Origin: Steinernema hermaphroditum
Lineage: Eukaryota > Nematoda > Chromadorea > Rhabditida > Steinernematidae
Reading direction: 5' to 3'
Length of the DNA stretch: 64,000 bases
Assembly: GCA_030435675.1 (NCBI GenBank)
Contig: CM059622.1
Location: 6,572,001 to 6,636,000 of the forward strand
Part shown: positions 36,269-46,867 of the stretch, one piece after another
How the letters are laid out: each line of letters opens with the position of its first letter
Numbering within the stretch: the stretch's first letter is position 1
The notes under the pieces: generated by a model
Seen by the model: the letters and a program-made list of their open reading frames with translations, nothing else
What the model was told of the DNA's origin: nothing
Databases searched by the model: none
Program-made: the position numbers and the translations under genes

Positions 36269-36769
36269 ACAAGGGAACATCCCCAAGTGCCCGACGAGTT
36301 AGGAGCTGAGATGTGGCGCGGCTTGTAGACGGTCTTCTAACTAAGAAAACGCACATAATCTCATCGGCCATAAATCAGTCGGGCTACCATAAAGATGGTC
36401 ATGAAGTTGCAAGGTCTCCTGGTGCGATGTCCCTGACTAGTCAGAATATACGGTATTTTTGTCAGTTTTTTGTCATTTTTTGACCCCTTTTCTTGCTAAA
36501 AGAACAGGTTGTTAACTGGTAATGTTAATTTTGGCTCTAAATGCCGAAATCCTTAAAAACCCCGTCCAAAATCGGACAAAAATACCGTATATTCTGACTA
36601 GTCAGGGACATCGCACCAGGAGACCTTGCAACTTCATGACCATCTTTATGGTAGCCCGACTGATTTATGGCCGATGAGATTATGTGCGTTTTCTTAGTTA
36701 GAAGACCGTCTACAAGCCGCGCCACATCTCAGCTCCTAACTCGTCGGACACTTGGGGATGTTCCCTTGT
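36269..36769. mobile_element. 501-bp foldback element with ~195-bp arms
   Basis: Left arm from 36269 (acaagggaacatcccc...) and right arm ending at 36769 (...ggggatgttcccttgt) are nearly perfect reverse complements for about 195 bp, including agtcagggacatcgcacc. They enclose a ~110-bp AT-rich centre. No clear target duplication is visible beyond a possible TA-like dinucleotide, and there is no transposase. It is probably a MITE or foldback transposon. It lies between paralogues 1 and 2. Confidence 0.8.
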
Positions 36770-36897
36770 AAGTTGAATTTCTTGGAAGCTGATAGATATA
36801 TCGGACAGACGTGTTCGGCGACCTTGAAGATAGGAACACAAAAATTTCCAGCATTTTCACAAATTGTTTTTTATTCATGACCGGTGCGTCCAGCGTG

Positions 36898-37104
36898 CTC
36901 ACTTTAAACCGGCCCGAAATCCGTCGCTTTCTGTGACAGTTGTGTCAGTGGGTGTGGGAAGATCTGGCGCGAACATTTAAAAAAATTCAAATTTTATGGT
37001 CCTGAAACGACGCTTGCAGACGCCGTCTTCTACGCACTAGCGGACTCTGCCCGCCCGTCGTTCCCAGGTCTCTGCAGACTTCCACGTCGTCCACTGGTCC
37101 ACTA
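36898..37104 (+). promoter_or_regulatory. duplicated 5' flank of GLD-2-like paralogue 2
   Basis: Closely matches 34149-34354 upstream of paralogue 1, including the gcttgcag acceptor. The repeat period from start codon to start codon is exactly 2750 bp. Confidence 0.55.
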
Positions 37105-38599
37105 ATGGAGAGTCAGGAGTCAGTCCAGCCGAAGAGCGCGTTCCAGCTGAGTGATCAGATATGGGATTTCTTCGAAGGGTGGCGACAGACACCGAAAATG
37201 CTTCACGACAAGCTGACGCTGCGCGATCTTTTGTACATAGAACTCAATGAAGTTTTTCCGAGTGAGTTCTCTTGTTACCGCGTTGACATATTAACTTTTT
37301 CTTTGCAGCTTGTGGATTGTTTGTTGTCGGATCATCATTAAATGGCTTTGGGAACAAGAAATCGGACATGGATCTCTGCCTTATGGTTGCGAATATCGAG
37401 GTAATGATATTGCTCTTCGACACTCCCACGGAGTTCTTTTGCAGCTGGATCAGAGAACGGAAGCAATAGTAATACTTGATATGGCCATGAACTGCCTCAG
37501 GGATAAGAATTTGGTTCGGCGTCAAAAGCTGATCTACGCCAAGGTGCCTATTCTGCGTATAGAGTTTCTCCCACCTTATGAGAACATTGTTGTGGACTTG
37601 AACGCCAACAATGCGGTGGCCATAAAGAATACGCATCTTCTTAATAATTACTCGTCGTGTATGTTCTGTGTATTAAAAACATTCAATGCAGCTACTGTTT
37701 TCAGTTGATTGGCGCGTGCGACCCGTTGTCATCGTAGTCAAGGAATGGGCTAAGCGTTGCGGCATCAACGATTCCAATCGCTCGTCTTTCACGTCATATT
37801 CGCTCGTCCTGATGGTGATCCACTACCTCCAGTGCGGACTTGAAAAACCAGTGCTGCCGTCACTGCAACAGAAATACGCCAAGCAGCTCAATGACGGAGA
37901 CAATGCAAAGAGCGTGGATGAGACCTTCGATATGGGAAAGAATAATTACGACGACTGGAATTATGATGACGAATATACGCTAGCTGACCTTTTGTTGGGA
38001 TTCTTGCGCTACTATGCAGAAACCTTTGAGTACGCTGCTTCTTTTGGAACGAATGTATCTACAATAACGTGTATTTCAGTTACAATAACGATGCTATCAG
38101 TGTGCGGCTTGGTAAAAAAACCAGCCGTGCATACGTCGCCAAGAATAGATCGCCATACAACACGCTGTCCCAATGGCGGTGCATTTGCATCGAAGGTGAG
38201 CAGTATTTTCTAGTTATCTAGTGATGATTTGAGTGTTTAGAACCGTTCACGATGTCAAATACAGCGCACTCCGTGTACGACGAGGCTGTTTTTGACGTTA
38301 TAAAGAAGGCGTTTAAGCGAGGGTACGATCTGCTGAAAGAGGCAAAGGATCTTGATGCTCTCATGAAGATGGAGCCCATCATGGTGCCGATGGACAAATC
38401 TCGAATGGTTCATTACAATGCGCATGTAACTGTTATGGAGCGAGGCAACTCAGCTGCGCATTCTTCTACCACCAGCTACGGTCGTCCTCCACCTCCTCGT
38501 CCGACCCATCCCTTATTCACGAAACTGTTCGGCGGAAGACCCGATCGCATGCTGCGTAGAGAGATGATGCCCGACCATCCGTTTCAGTTCACCACTTAG
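37105..38599 (+). CDS. GLD-2-like poly(A) polymerase, paralogue 2 (full C-terminus)
   Basis: Six exons join in phase: 37105-37261, 37309-37400, 37445-37658, 37705-38029, 38080-38195 and 38241-38599, giving 420 residues. The first two exons and their introns are nearly identical to paralogue 1. Catalytic Asp72, Asp74 (SDMD) and Asp134 (NIVVDLNANN) are kept, as is the PAP-associated region with EWAKRCGIND. After AKVPILR the third exon diverges from paralogue 1 and reads closer to gld-2 (PPYENIVVDLNANNAVAIKN). The last exon is longer than in the other two copies, continuing through MVPMDKSRMVHYN to a Pro/Ser-rich tail. That order parallels the end of gld-2 and is probably ancestral. Likely active. 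Confidence 0.85.
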
Positions 38600-38837
38600 A
38601 CTATTGTGTTTCGTTCAGTATTTTTGTTGTTCGTTCAGCTCGTTCTTTGAGTGTTCTTTTCAGAAGAAAAAGCATTTTGCATGTGTGGTTACTTGTATTA
38701 TAGGTAGATCAGTTGATCCATGATTACTTCTTATTTCCTTGTATTTACCTGTTTAAGCGTTTGCTTGATGAGCTCACCCCTTTTCAGAGCTAACCATAAT
38801 TGCGTTGCTGAAGTTTACAGAGAGAAGAACTGCCAGC

Positions 38838-40104
38838 ATGAACCAGGTAAACTGGGAAGCCTTGTCTTTTCATTCTACCTGTTCAGTTTTAGCTGAGTCG
38901 AGAGATGCTTAAGTTCCACCACACAGTGGCTCAGAAGAAGTCAACGTTGGCAAGAAAATTGGTTCTACGGGAGATTTTGGCGAAGAAACTGGCAGTGTTC
39001 AACAGGAACCCGAGTAAGCGCCATCACTTGCTACGTTCCTACAGTTTCTATTTCCAGTGTCGGGTTTGTATATTATCGGGTCTTCGCTGAACGGATTTGG
39101 TCATGACTCTTCTGACCTCGACCTCTGCTTCATGTTTGCTCGTGCTGATGTTGATCAAAGAACTGTTGCAATCCCGTGGTTGCAGACGCTGAGGAATCTC
39201 TTTAGCGAACTCCCAGAAGTTAACACCCAGGATATCATTTGTGCGAAAGTCCCTATCCTTCGAATGCGTTTTAACCCTCCGTACGAAGACATCATAGTGG
39301 ACCTGAATATCAATAATGCCGTGGCGATTAGAAATACTCACTTGCTTTGTCATTACTCCATTTGTAAGTGGTTAACTGAGGTGCTGATGTGAATTGGTGC
39401 GTTTACAGATGACCATCGCGTTCGACCTCTTGTTTCCGTAGTGAAAGAATGGGCCAAGCGCCAGGGAATCAAAGATGCAAGTCACTCGTCCTTCACGTCA
39501 TATTCGCTCGTCCTCATGGTGATCCACTATCTCCAGTGCGGGCTTGAAAAACCAGTGCTGCCGTCCCTGCAGCAAAAATATTCCAAACAGGTCAATGATG
39601 GAGACAACACAAAGAGTGTGGATGAGGCCTCCGATATGGAGAAGGGCAATTACGATGATTGGACTTGTGATGACGAATATTCGCTGGCGGATCTCTTGCA
39701 AGGGTTCCTGCATTATTATGCGGAAACCTTTGAGTATGTTCCTATCGCAACTGCTACTGTTTGCTACCTACCTTTTTAGTTATAGCAATGATGCTATCAG
39801 TGTGCGGCTTGGAAAGAAAACCAGCCGTGCATATGTCGCCAAGAATAGGTCACCCTACAACACGCTGTCCCAATGGAGGTGCATCTGCATCGAAGGTGGG
39901 CAGCATCCACGAGGAGTTAAATAATGGTGCGAGTATTTAGAGCCGTTCACAATGTCAAACACGGCGCACTCCGTGTACGACGAAGCCGTTTTTGATGTCA
40001 TAAAGAAGGCGTTTAAGCGAGGCTACGAACTACTGAAAGAAGAGAATGATCTTGACGCTCTCATGAAGATGGAGCCCATTTCACTCCTCTATACAAGCAA
40101 ATGA
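38838..40104 (+). CDS. GLD-2-like poly(A) polymerase, paralogue 3 (divergent N-terminus)
   Basis: Six exons join in phase: 38838-38846, 38893-39013, 39058-39363, 39409-39733, 39780-39895 and 39941-40104, giving 346 residues. The nine-base first exon (MNQ) is inferred from a splice boundary at the same point as gld-2 (before LSEQ/LSRE). Catalytic residues are Asp63 and Asp65 (SSDLD) and Asp125 (DIIVDLNINN). The 5' half is distinct from paralogues 1 and 2 (FHHTVAQKKSTLARK). The 3' half, including the last intron and the truncated MEPISLLYTSK end, matches paralogue 1. It is probably an active non-canonical poly(A) polymerase. The tiny first exon is the weakest part of the model; an ATG at 38905 is another possible start. 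Confidence 0.8.
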
Positions 40105-40451
40105 TTATATCATGAACATCAAGTTGTTGCATTGTTAGAGTTGTTTCTGTGTTAACATATGGTGTTGTTGTTACGTGTTTACTGTTTATGAATGTTTACT
40201 TACTTGTGCGTGAGCCAACAAAGAGTCGTGTGGTCGGGATTTATACCTTCATTGTAGGAAAACGATGTGGATCTTAATTCATTGAAATGAAAGAGTATTA
40301 GTCAGGGAAGGGTCGATATCTCGTCAGGACATCACAATTCTGCGGGGAAATGGTGGAGGCGATATGGAGTGGCGAAAGTCGTTTTGAAAGAAGTTTCAGG
40401 AATCGTTTCAGTCGAAAGGCTGCAGGCAAGGGAATTTTCCGAAGAAGCAGT
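40105..40451. other. spacer between paralogue 3 and the ODC-like gene
   Basis: No gene recognised. The two genes converge here. The first ~30 bp after the stop still resemble the 3' flank of paralogue 1. Confidence 0.5.
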
Positions 40452-41918
40452 TCAGTTGAGCGACCAGTTGTAGAAGAAGTCGCTGTCGCTCTCGATGGCG
40501 CTGTCGGTGGAGCAGAGGGAGTCGCCGTCTTCCTCGATGTCGGACGTGAAGTCCATCTGGTCCGGTGAGCAGATACGTTCCCTGAAAGCGCGAGGTAGGC
40601 GGCGTTATGATAGGTGGCGCAGAGCTTACCAGTCTTTGTGGCCGGCGAAGTAGTAGACCGTCGGCTGGGGCTGGTCGAGGTCTCCCAGAGTGCCGCGGGT
40701 GCCCATCGAATAGGCGCCCATTTGGGGCCACACGAGCCAGTCGCCGACGGAGAGCTCGCGGTAGCGGGCGCTTTGCTCGATCATGTCGAACTTGTCGAGC
40801 GCCGGGCCGATGATGGAGGCGAAGTAGCCCTCGTCGTCGACGCCGTCGTCGAAGAGGGGTCGGGACTGCGGCTCGCAGTTGGCGGCGAGGCGGCAAGCGA
40901 AGGCGCCGTAGAAGGATTCGTTGGTTTGGTAGACGAAGCCGGGGCGCTCGGAGACGAGGTGGCCGCGGGCGACGGCCGCGGCGTCGACGACACGCTTCCC
41001 GATGACGTTGGTGATAAGGGTGAAGGCGACAGAGGCGAAGAAGCGACCGGGCTGGGCGACGACGCGAAGGTGCGGGAACTCGTCGAGGGGGAAGTGGTCG
41101 TGGAGCGCCTCGTTGACGATGGCGGCGATCTGGGCGAAGGAGGGCTTCGCGGAGCAGGCGTTGTAGGAGGCCGGGAAGCCGCCGCCGATGGAGACAAGCG
41201 CCATCTCGTGGCCGAAGGCGCGCGCCGTCGCGAAGAGACTGCGCGCTAGGCCAAGACCGATGGCGAAGTCGCGCGGGTCGGCGGAGTCGGCGGCGCCGAG
41301 GTTGAAGCCGATGCCGACGACGCGGAGCCCAAGGAGGTAGGCGGTCTCGAGGAGCGCTGGCGCTTCGTCGAAGGGGTCGCAGCCCATCGAGGCGGCGAAG
41401 TCGCACTCGTCGTCGAGGGATCGTGGCCGACGCACACAGATGCGGAGCACTAGACACGCCTCGGGGTGCGAGGCGGCGATCCTCTGGAGCTCAGCCTCGC
41501 TCTCGAAGAAGAGCGTAGCCACTTCGGCCTTCGCCGCGTGGCGCAGGACATTCCGCGTGAGCACCGGGTTACTGTAGACAACGCGTTCGGTGCCGACAAT
41601 GTCGAGCGCCGTTTCCAGCTGGTCCTTCGAGGCGCAGTCAAGGCCGAAACCCTCCTGCTGCGCCAGAAGACGCAGCAGCACGGGATCGTCGTTGCAGCGG
41701 AGAGCATAGTAGGGCTGCACTCGCGGGAGAGCCGTCTTCCAGTCACGGACGCGATCCCGGACACGGGCGAGGCTCATTACGAAGAAGGGCTCGGCGTCGC
41801 CCTGGGCCGACTTCGTCGCGGCGATCTCGCGCGCGAATGCGAGCGACTCGCGCTGCTCGGCGAAGACGGTCACCGCCTTGGCGCCGTAGCGCTCCGTGCG
41901 CATCACTTCGACCGACAT
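40452..41918 (-). CDS. ornithine decarboxylase homologue lacking catalytic residues (antizyme-inhibitor-like)
   Basis: Two exons, 41918-40630 and 40581-40452 (minus strand), give 472 residues. The group IV decarboxylase fold is clear from YYALRCNDDP, GLDCASK, VSIGGGFP, PGRFF and VGDWLVWPQMGAY. Compared with mouse ODC, the PLP lysine K69 reads Arg (ALRCN), H197 reads Asn (IGFNLGA), E274 reads Gln (AQPGR) and catalytic C360 reads Leu (GPALDKFD). D88, the IGGG loop, Y323 and Y389 remain. It is therefore probably unable to bind PLP or make putrescine. By analogy with antizyme inhibitors it could bind antizyme and protect true ODC; that is inference. A cttccag acceptor lies 9 bases before the ATG. 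Splicing at 40629 avoids an in-frame TAA and adds an acidic Ser-rich tail ending FFYNWSLN. Confidence 0.85.
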
Positions 41919-41929
41919 GGCTTGCGGCT

Positions 41930-44048
41930 GGAAGCAGAGGCTCTGAGTAAGGTTCTTGAGGATCAGATGCCTACCAGTGGATGGAAGATGTGTAGGTTAC
42001 GGTAAGTGAGTTCTGATGGGGTTCTACTTTGTTCCAGTGGAATTACGGTGGTCGACCGAGGCGACGGATGCACACCACGAGCTTGCAGGCGGTGGCCCAG
42101 TCGCAGGGACGCGCAGGGGCTGCCGGAGTCACAGTAGCTGACGAGAAGACCGACCTGAAGGTGAGGTTAGCAGTGCTCCGCTGGCGCAGACTTACCCTTC
42201 CGAGACGGTCGTTTGTGGAGTCTGAATCTTGGAGGGGGACTACTGGGGCCGATTACCACTGATGAACAGCCACTCGGGGAGGAAGGGGCTATTCACCAGA
42301 CGGCAACCGAGGAAAGAAGAAGGCGCAGAGGAGGACAGAGGAGATGGGTACCTGAAGGCGCCGCATTAGACCATCGATCGCCGTTATCAGCGCGAAGAAG
42401 GTCTGGGGAACCCCTTCGTGGAAGATAAGGACTCACCCTGGGTGTGGGGACGAGTCAACAACGTTCGGGGTGTGGGGATGTCAGCGAAGTCGCGGATCGG
42501 GATCCCAAGGAGGTTCGGCGTTCTTGTCCAACTGGAGCTGCGAGCTTCGAGGACGGGGGTCGGTGTACCTCTGCAGAGACGCTTCGAGAAGGTCTTCGGC
42601 CTGAAGGAGCGCGATTGAGGGAGAAGGAAGAGGACAACTTACAGAGAGTACGGGGGAGTAAGGTATAGAACCTTCTTTACTCTCTTCTAGTGGAATCTTT
42701 GCGGTTTTTGCAGGGACGGCTGGGGCAAAAAGTCCATATACGCTCTATCCCTCGAGGCGTATCGGACTTAAACAGATGAAGGAGGCGGCGGTGAGTGCGA
42801 AACTGAAAAGACAACGGTGTAAAGACGGCGGAGCGGAGACACAACACGCGCCACGAGCGGAGTCGGAGCGGAACTGAAGGGAGCAGAATCGCGGCGCTGT
42901 TATCAGTGGGCCCCGCCTCTCCCCGGCGGCGGTGCCCTTTTCGGACTCTTCAGGGGCGCCGAAACGGCCGCTGGGAATGGATCATCTCGTTCTCTGGTCC
43001 TCCGGAGGGGCGAGTGGGAGGGAGGGGGTGCCGAAAAGTGACCTGGGGAACAAGGCGCAGGCGAATTGGGGGTCCCACACGAGCCTTCGGGGAATTTGGT
43101 TTTCCCCACGCGTAATTCGAAGAAGGCGTTGTTTTGTTTGGCACCGCGGGAGTTGCGAAACGCCGGAAAATTGTCGACAAGAAGGAGGCGATCCTGGCCG
43201 AGAGGGCAAACAGAACAGAGTCAGGTGGAAGAGCGCCTCGTAACCGGTCGGACGAACATTACTGGAAAGCAAGCCTAAAATGATGTCAGCAAGCGATCAG
43301 AACCGCGATCGGTCACATCATCACGAAGGGACGCTTCGCGGAGATGGCTACAGTACTCCTGACGAAGTCCGATGACCCGTAGAGGAATCAGATGGTTTCG
43401 CAATGAAAATTTACAGATAAACAGCAAGGAAAAGCCTCTGGGCGAGGGGAACGAGAGTCGACCGCGGCGGTGGCGTCGGGTGAAGGCGACTGCGGCCGCA
43501 CGCGCCTCGCCCCTCTCAGCGCGTCAGGACTGCACGCGGCCGCCGCCGATCGACGGCCGCGGCGGAGGCGTCTTTGAACGGGAGAGCGCACTTAGCGACA
43601 GACGTGGCGTCATGGCGCGTCGATCGACCGCCGCGGAGTGACTGACTGTCGGCACAAAAGGGCGATCGGAGGATCTACAGGGGACAGGGTTCGCTTGATC
43701 CTAGAAGAAATGAAGAGTTCCAAGAGGCTGGGCTTCTCAGGTTGGAATGAGGAGTTCCGAAAGACTGAACAGATGTGGGAGAATCCTTGAAGTTCGAGTG
43801 CCACGAGATACCCACAACGGACACTCTAATTTAGGGATGAAACAAAAGACGAGAGGAGCCAGAGTTGACGGGAATCGGCGTCCTAGAAGGGAACCAGAGA
43901 TCACTGACTCGACGAATCTGTCCATCGAACAAACGGTGATTCATCGCCATCGGAACGGAGCACATAACAAATCATGTTGTTGACTGTTGGGTGCCCTGGT
44001 ACCCGACGCGATGACTACTAGTCCCCCTTGCTGGTATGGTTCGAAACC
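41930..44048. other. region upstream of the ODC-like gene, no gene recognised
   Basis: GC-rich sequence with overlapping short frames. It may hold 5'UTR exons and the promoter of the ODC-like gene on the minus strand. Nothing else is supported. Confidence 0.45.
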
Positions 44049-44120
44049 TCCCATGTGGTCTAGTGGTTAGGATTCGTGGCTTTCACCCACGGGGCCCAGG
44101 TTCGATTCCCGGCATGAGAA
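44049..44120 (+). tRNA. tRNA-Glu (anticodon UUC), possibly degenerate
   Basis: A 72-base tRNA-like sequence with loop CTTTCAC, anticodon TTC. The D arm and anticodon stem CGTGG/CCACG are normal, and a T-run follows from 44126. The acceptor arm TCCCATG/CATGAGA has a C-A mismatch at 3:70 and the T stem CCAGG/CCCGG has an A-C mismatch at 51:63. Nematode tRNA-Glu genes normally pair at both sites, so this may be a decaying copy. Confidence 0.8.
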
Positions 44121-44134
44121 CAACCTTTTTCTTT

Positions 44135-46260
44135 TGTGCTTTTTGTGTCGTAGGCCCTAAGGTCACCCATCGGAGACAGTCTCATGGAAAGATTGCGTCA
44201 CACATGGTGTTGGCGATCTTCTTTTAGGCTTAAAAAATGCCAAAAAGTCCCAAAATGGTTTAAAAACACGTTTCCAGGTGACATCAAAAGCGATGTAGAG
44301 TCACTAAGTCGATTTGCTGGACCCAACGGACTCCGCCACAAACAACATCCGCTTTGGAGAGCCTCTTAGCGCCTCGGAAAGCGCTTCTCGCCTTCTTTTG
44401 GCACGCAAACACTCATCTCGCGCAATTAGAGTAAAAGGCGGCGGTGCCGAGAAATCGGACCTTCGGGCTGTTTACGGCGACGAATCCAGGAGTCGAGGGC
44501 CAGCCTTCCAAGACCCAAAGAAGGGGATCGGGCTCAGATGGCTGATATAGTAATTCCGTTGACGTTTAGCGAACGCGAAGGGGCAAAGAAAACAAAAGAG
44601 GCGACGACGCATGTGACTCGACTGTCAATAGGGGCGAATTGGAACGCGCTTAGGGACCAAAGACGACCGGACGCAAATAGGATCTGCTCGGGGAGATAAG
44701 GTTCGCGAGGCGGAGAATGGCGGACTTTGAGGTCATCTCGCGGTTTGTGCAATTTCGCCATAACTACAGTACCCTCGTGATGAACTATAAACAGCGGCCC
44801 TCGCGGCCACGGCACATGACTTTGCCTTATCTGGACAAAGAGAGGGGATTCCAAAATGGGCCGAGTCGACTCTGGACTTCGACTCCAGCCGAGAAGTTGG
44901 CTTTGTTTGCCGTCGTCGGTTGTTATGACTGAGTTTTCGTCTGGAAGGTGTCTTGAAAGTGCACGTCGAGTTCGATTTTTGAATCCAAATGGCCGTGGAA
45001 AGATGAAAATAGGGTCGTAAGTTATCGCGAGGATTACTGTCGAACCATTTATTCTTCTTGTGGGCGTCGCGCTTAAAGAAGACTCCAAAACAGCTCAAAG
45101 GTGTTGTTTTGAAAAAATCCAAAGATAACCGCGGTCATGTTAAACGGTGTTTGATTCAGCCAGACCATCATCGGCTGATAGGAATCTTCTCTGTTCAAAC
45201 ACCGCCGTTCAATGGATTCTTCTGCTTTTTGTGAATGGCTGTAGAGAACTGAATGCTCGGACGTCCCAGCAATTCTTAGGCAGGATGACTGAGGAAGTGC
45301 ACCGAAAGACACGAGAGAAATAAATCAACTTCCCATAACTTTCCATTTTTGCACTTTCTCACAAATGTTTCTTTCATAATATATCAAAGACTATTATAAA
45401 TGATGATAAGAACGAATCACATGAGCTAAATGTGTGGGTCTGGCGTAACAGTGTCTTCATTGATTTAAGTCTTAATCAGATGTGGTTCGACCCATTTTGA
45501 GCTCTGTTCCTATTAGTCCAGTCACCGATTCGACGTGGACGTGCATCATCGATCGACTTCGTCAGCCAAACAAACACTCATTTCAAAATAGTGTATAGAC
45601 GAATTTCGGAGTTGGGGGAGTTAGTGGGTCGAGGCTTAGAGCTGAGCTGAGGATCAAAGGAGACCACTCCGTCCGTCAAAGGGGATTTGGACGTTGTTTT
45701 CTACTTTGGGCAAAGATCTTCATGGGTTCTCTCTCGTTTCATCTCGAAAAACAACCGAGAATGACCGTCAGTGACCGTGAAGCTATCGTCCTCCGAGATA
45801 AGGAGATGCTTAAACAGTCGTTTGGTGGCCGCCGTGAGCGCTCACATCTCGAGCAGTGGGTCAAATTTTTATGACAGCTTCGTTTGGTGCGAAGCGCTTT
45901 CGAAAATAACTCAAATCACTCCTTCAAATCAGTGATCAGTGAATCTATGCCTGTACACAACAAGCTTGAACTTAGCTTTTATTATCCTAATGCTTAAAGG
46001 GGGCATGCTCATGGGTCTGCCTTTCTCTGCTTTTTAGAGTTCTATCATCATCGCTTCGAAACCGCTGCTTGTCTTCTTGTTTGAGTCCAAAGTTTGATGA
46101 GTAATAAGGAAACATAATAGGCGAAACACAGCCAACGGTTCGGAGTTGGAATGGTTGTTTCTTAGTCATTCTTAGTCATTACGTTTGATTAAACCAAGTG
46201 AGTCCCTTACTACATTGTCTAACTCCTAACAGGACTGATATCAAGACCTCAGATTCCATG
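44135..46260. other. intergenic region, no gene recognised
   Basis: A 184-codon minus-strand frame at 44534-45088 shows no family motif and no promoter or splice context. Nothing else is supported. Confidence 0.4.
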
Positions 46261-46337
46261 GAGTCTTTCATTTGTGTTCCCAGTGATCGGTCGGGTCGTC
46301 CACTCGCTCTTTCTGAGGCTGTCTGGGGCCGACTGAG

Positions 46338-46802
46338 TTGAGTGAGCGGTCGTTTTCGGCCGTCATTGTTGGTTGCATAGTGATCGCCCCGGCTCCCAGA
46401 AGGCCTGGAACACCAGGGAGCCGTAGTTCCAACGTCTTGCCAAGAAGCCCGTCACTGCCGCCCGACTCCACCCGCGCCGCCAGAGAAGCCGAAGAAGCGT
46501 TACAACTCCGAAGTCTGTGCCGCCAGCTGCCTTGATGGTTCCCGGTTTGCCCGTTGTGCTCCACCGACGCGTTTCGCCCAGATGCCGTTCTTCGCCCGTG
46601 CTGCCCGCGGAAGCCGCCGAAGAAGCTTCTCAACTCCGACGTCCGCGCTGCCACCCGAGCTGAAGATAGGCTTGCTGTGTTCCACCGTCTCCGGGGTCAA
46701 CTTTTCGCCTCTCTGATGCCCGCGCACACTGATGGGATCGTCGCCTTCTACTCTGATGCTGTGCCCTGCGCCGAAGCCAGAAGACCGACGACTACGGAGT
46801 GA
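46338..46802 (+). CDS. doubtful short gene with repeated basic/cysteine motif
   Basis: Not recognised. The segment encodes two similar stretches, KPKKRYNSEVCAAS and KPPKKLLNSDVRAAT, in different frames. A possible 44-bp intron at 46538-46581 (gttccc...cccag) would join them in frame and lead to the TGA at 46800-46802. An AATAAA follows at 46862-46867. The donor is weak and no convincing start or signal peptide is seen, so this may be a pseudogene or chance. Confidence 0.2.
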
Positions 46803-46867
46803 CAATGTGGTTTTTGTGCATATATATGACGTCTCGCAAGGCGTAAGCCTTAGATACGAGAAATAAA

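Noticed and set aside
40614..41249. 211-codon plus-strand frame over the ODC-like gene
   Set aside because: It is an antisense shadow of GC-rich ODC-like coding sequence.
44534..45122. Minus-strand frames of 184 and 129 codons
   Set aside because: No family similarity, signal peptide, splice context or promoter; probably chance.
46190..46210. Possible spliced-leader RNA fragment (gtttgattaaaccaagtgag)
   Set aside because: It only loosely resembles SL1 and lacks the following splice donor and Sm site.
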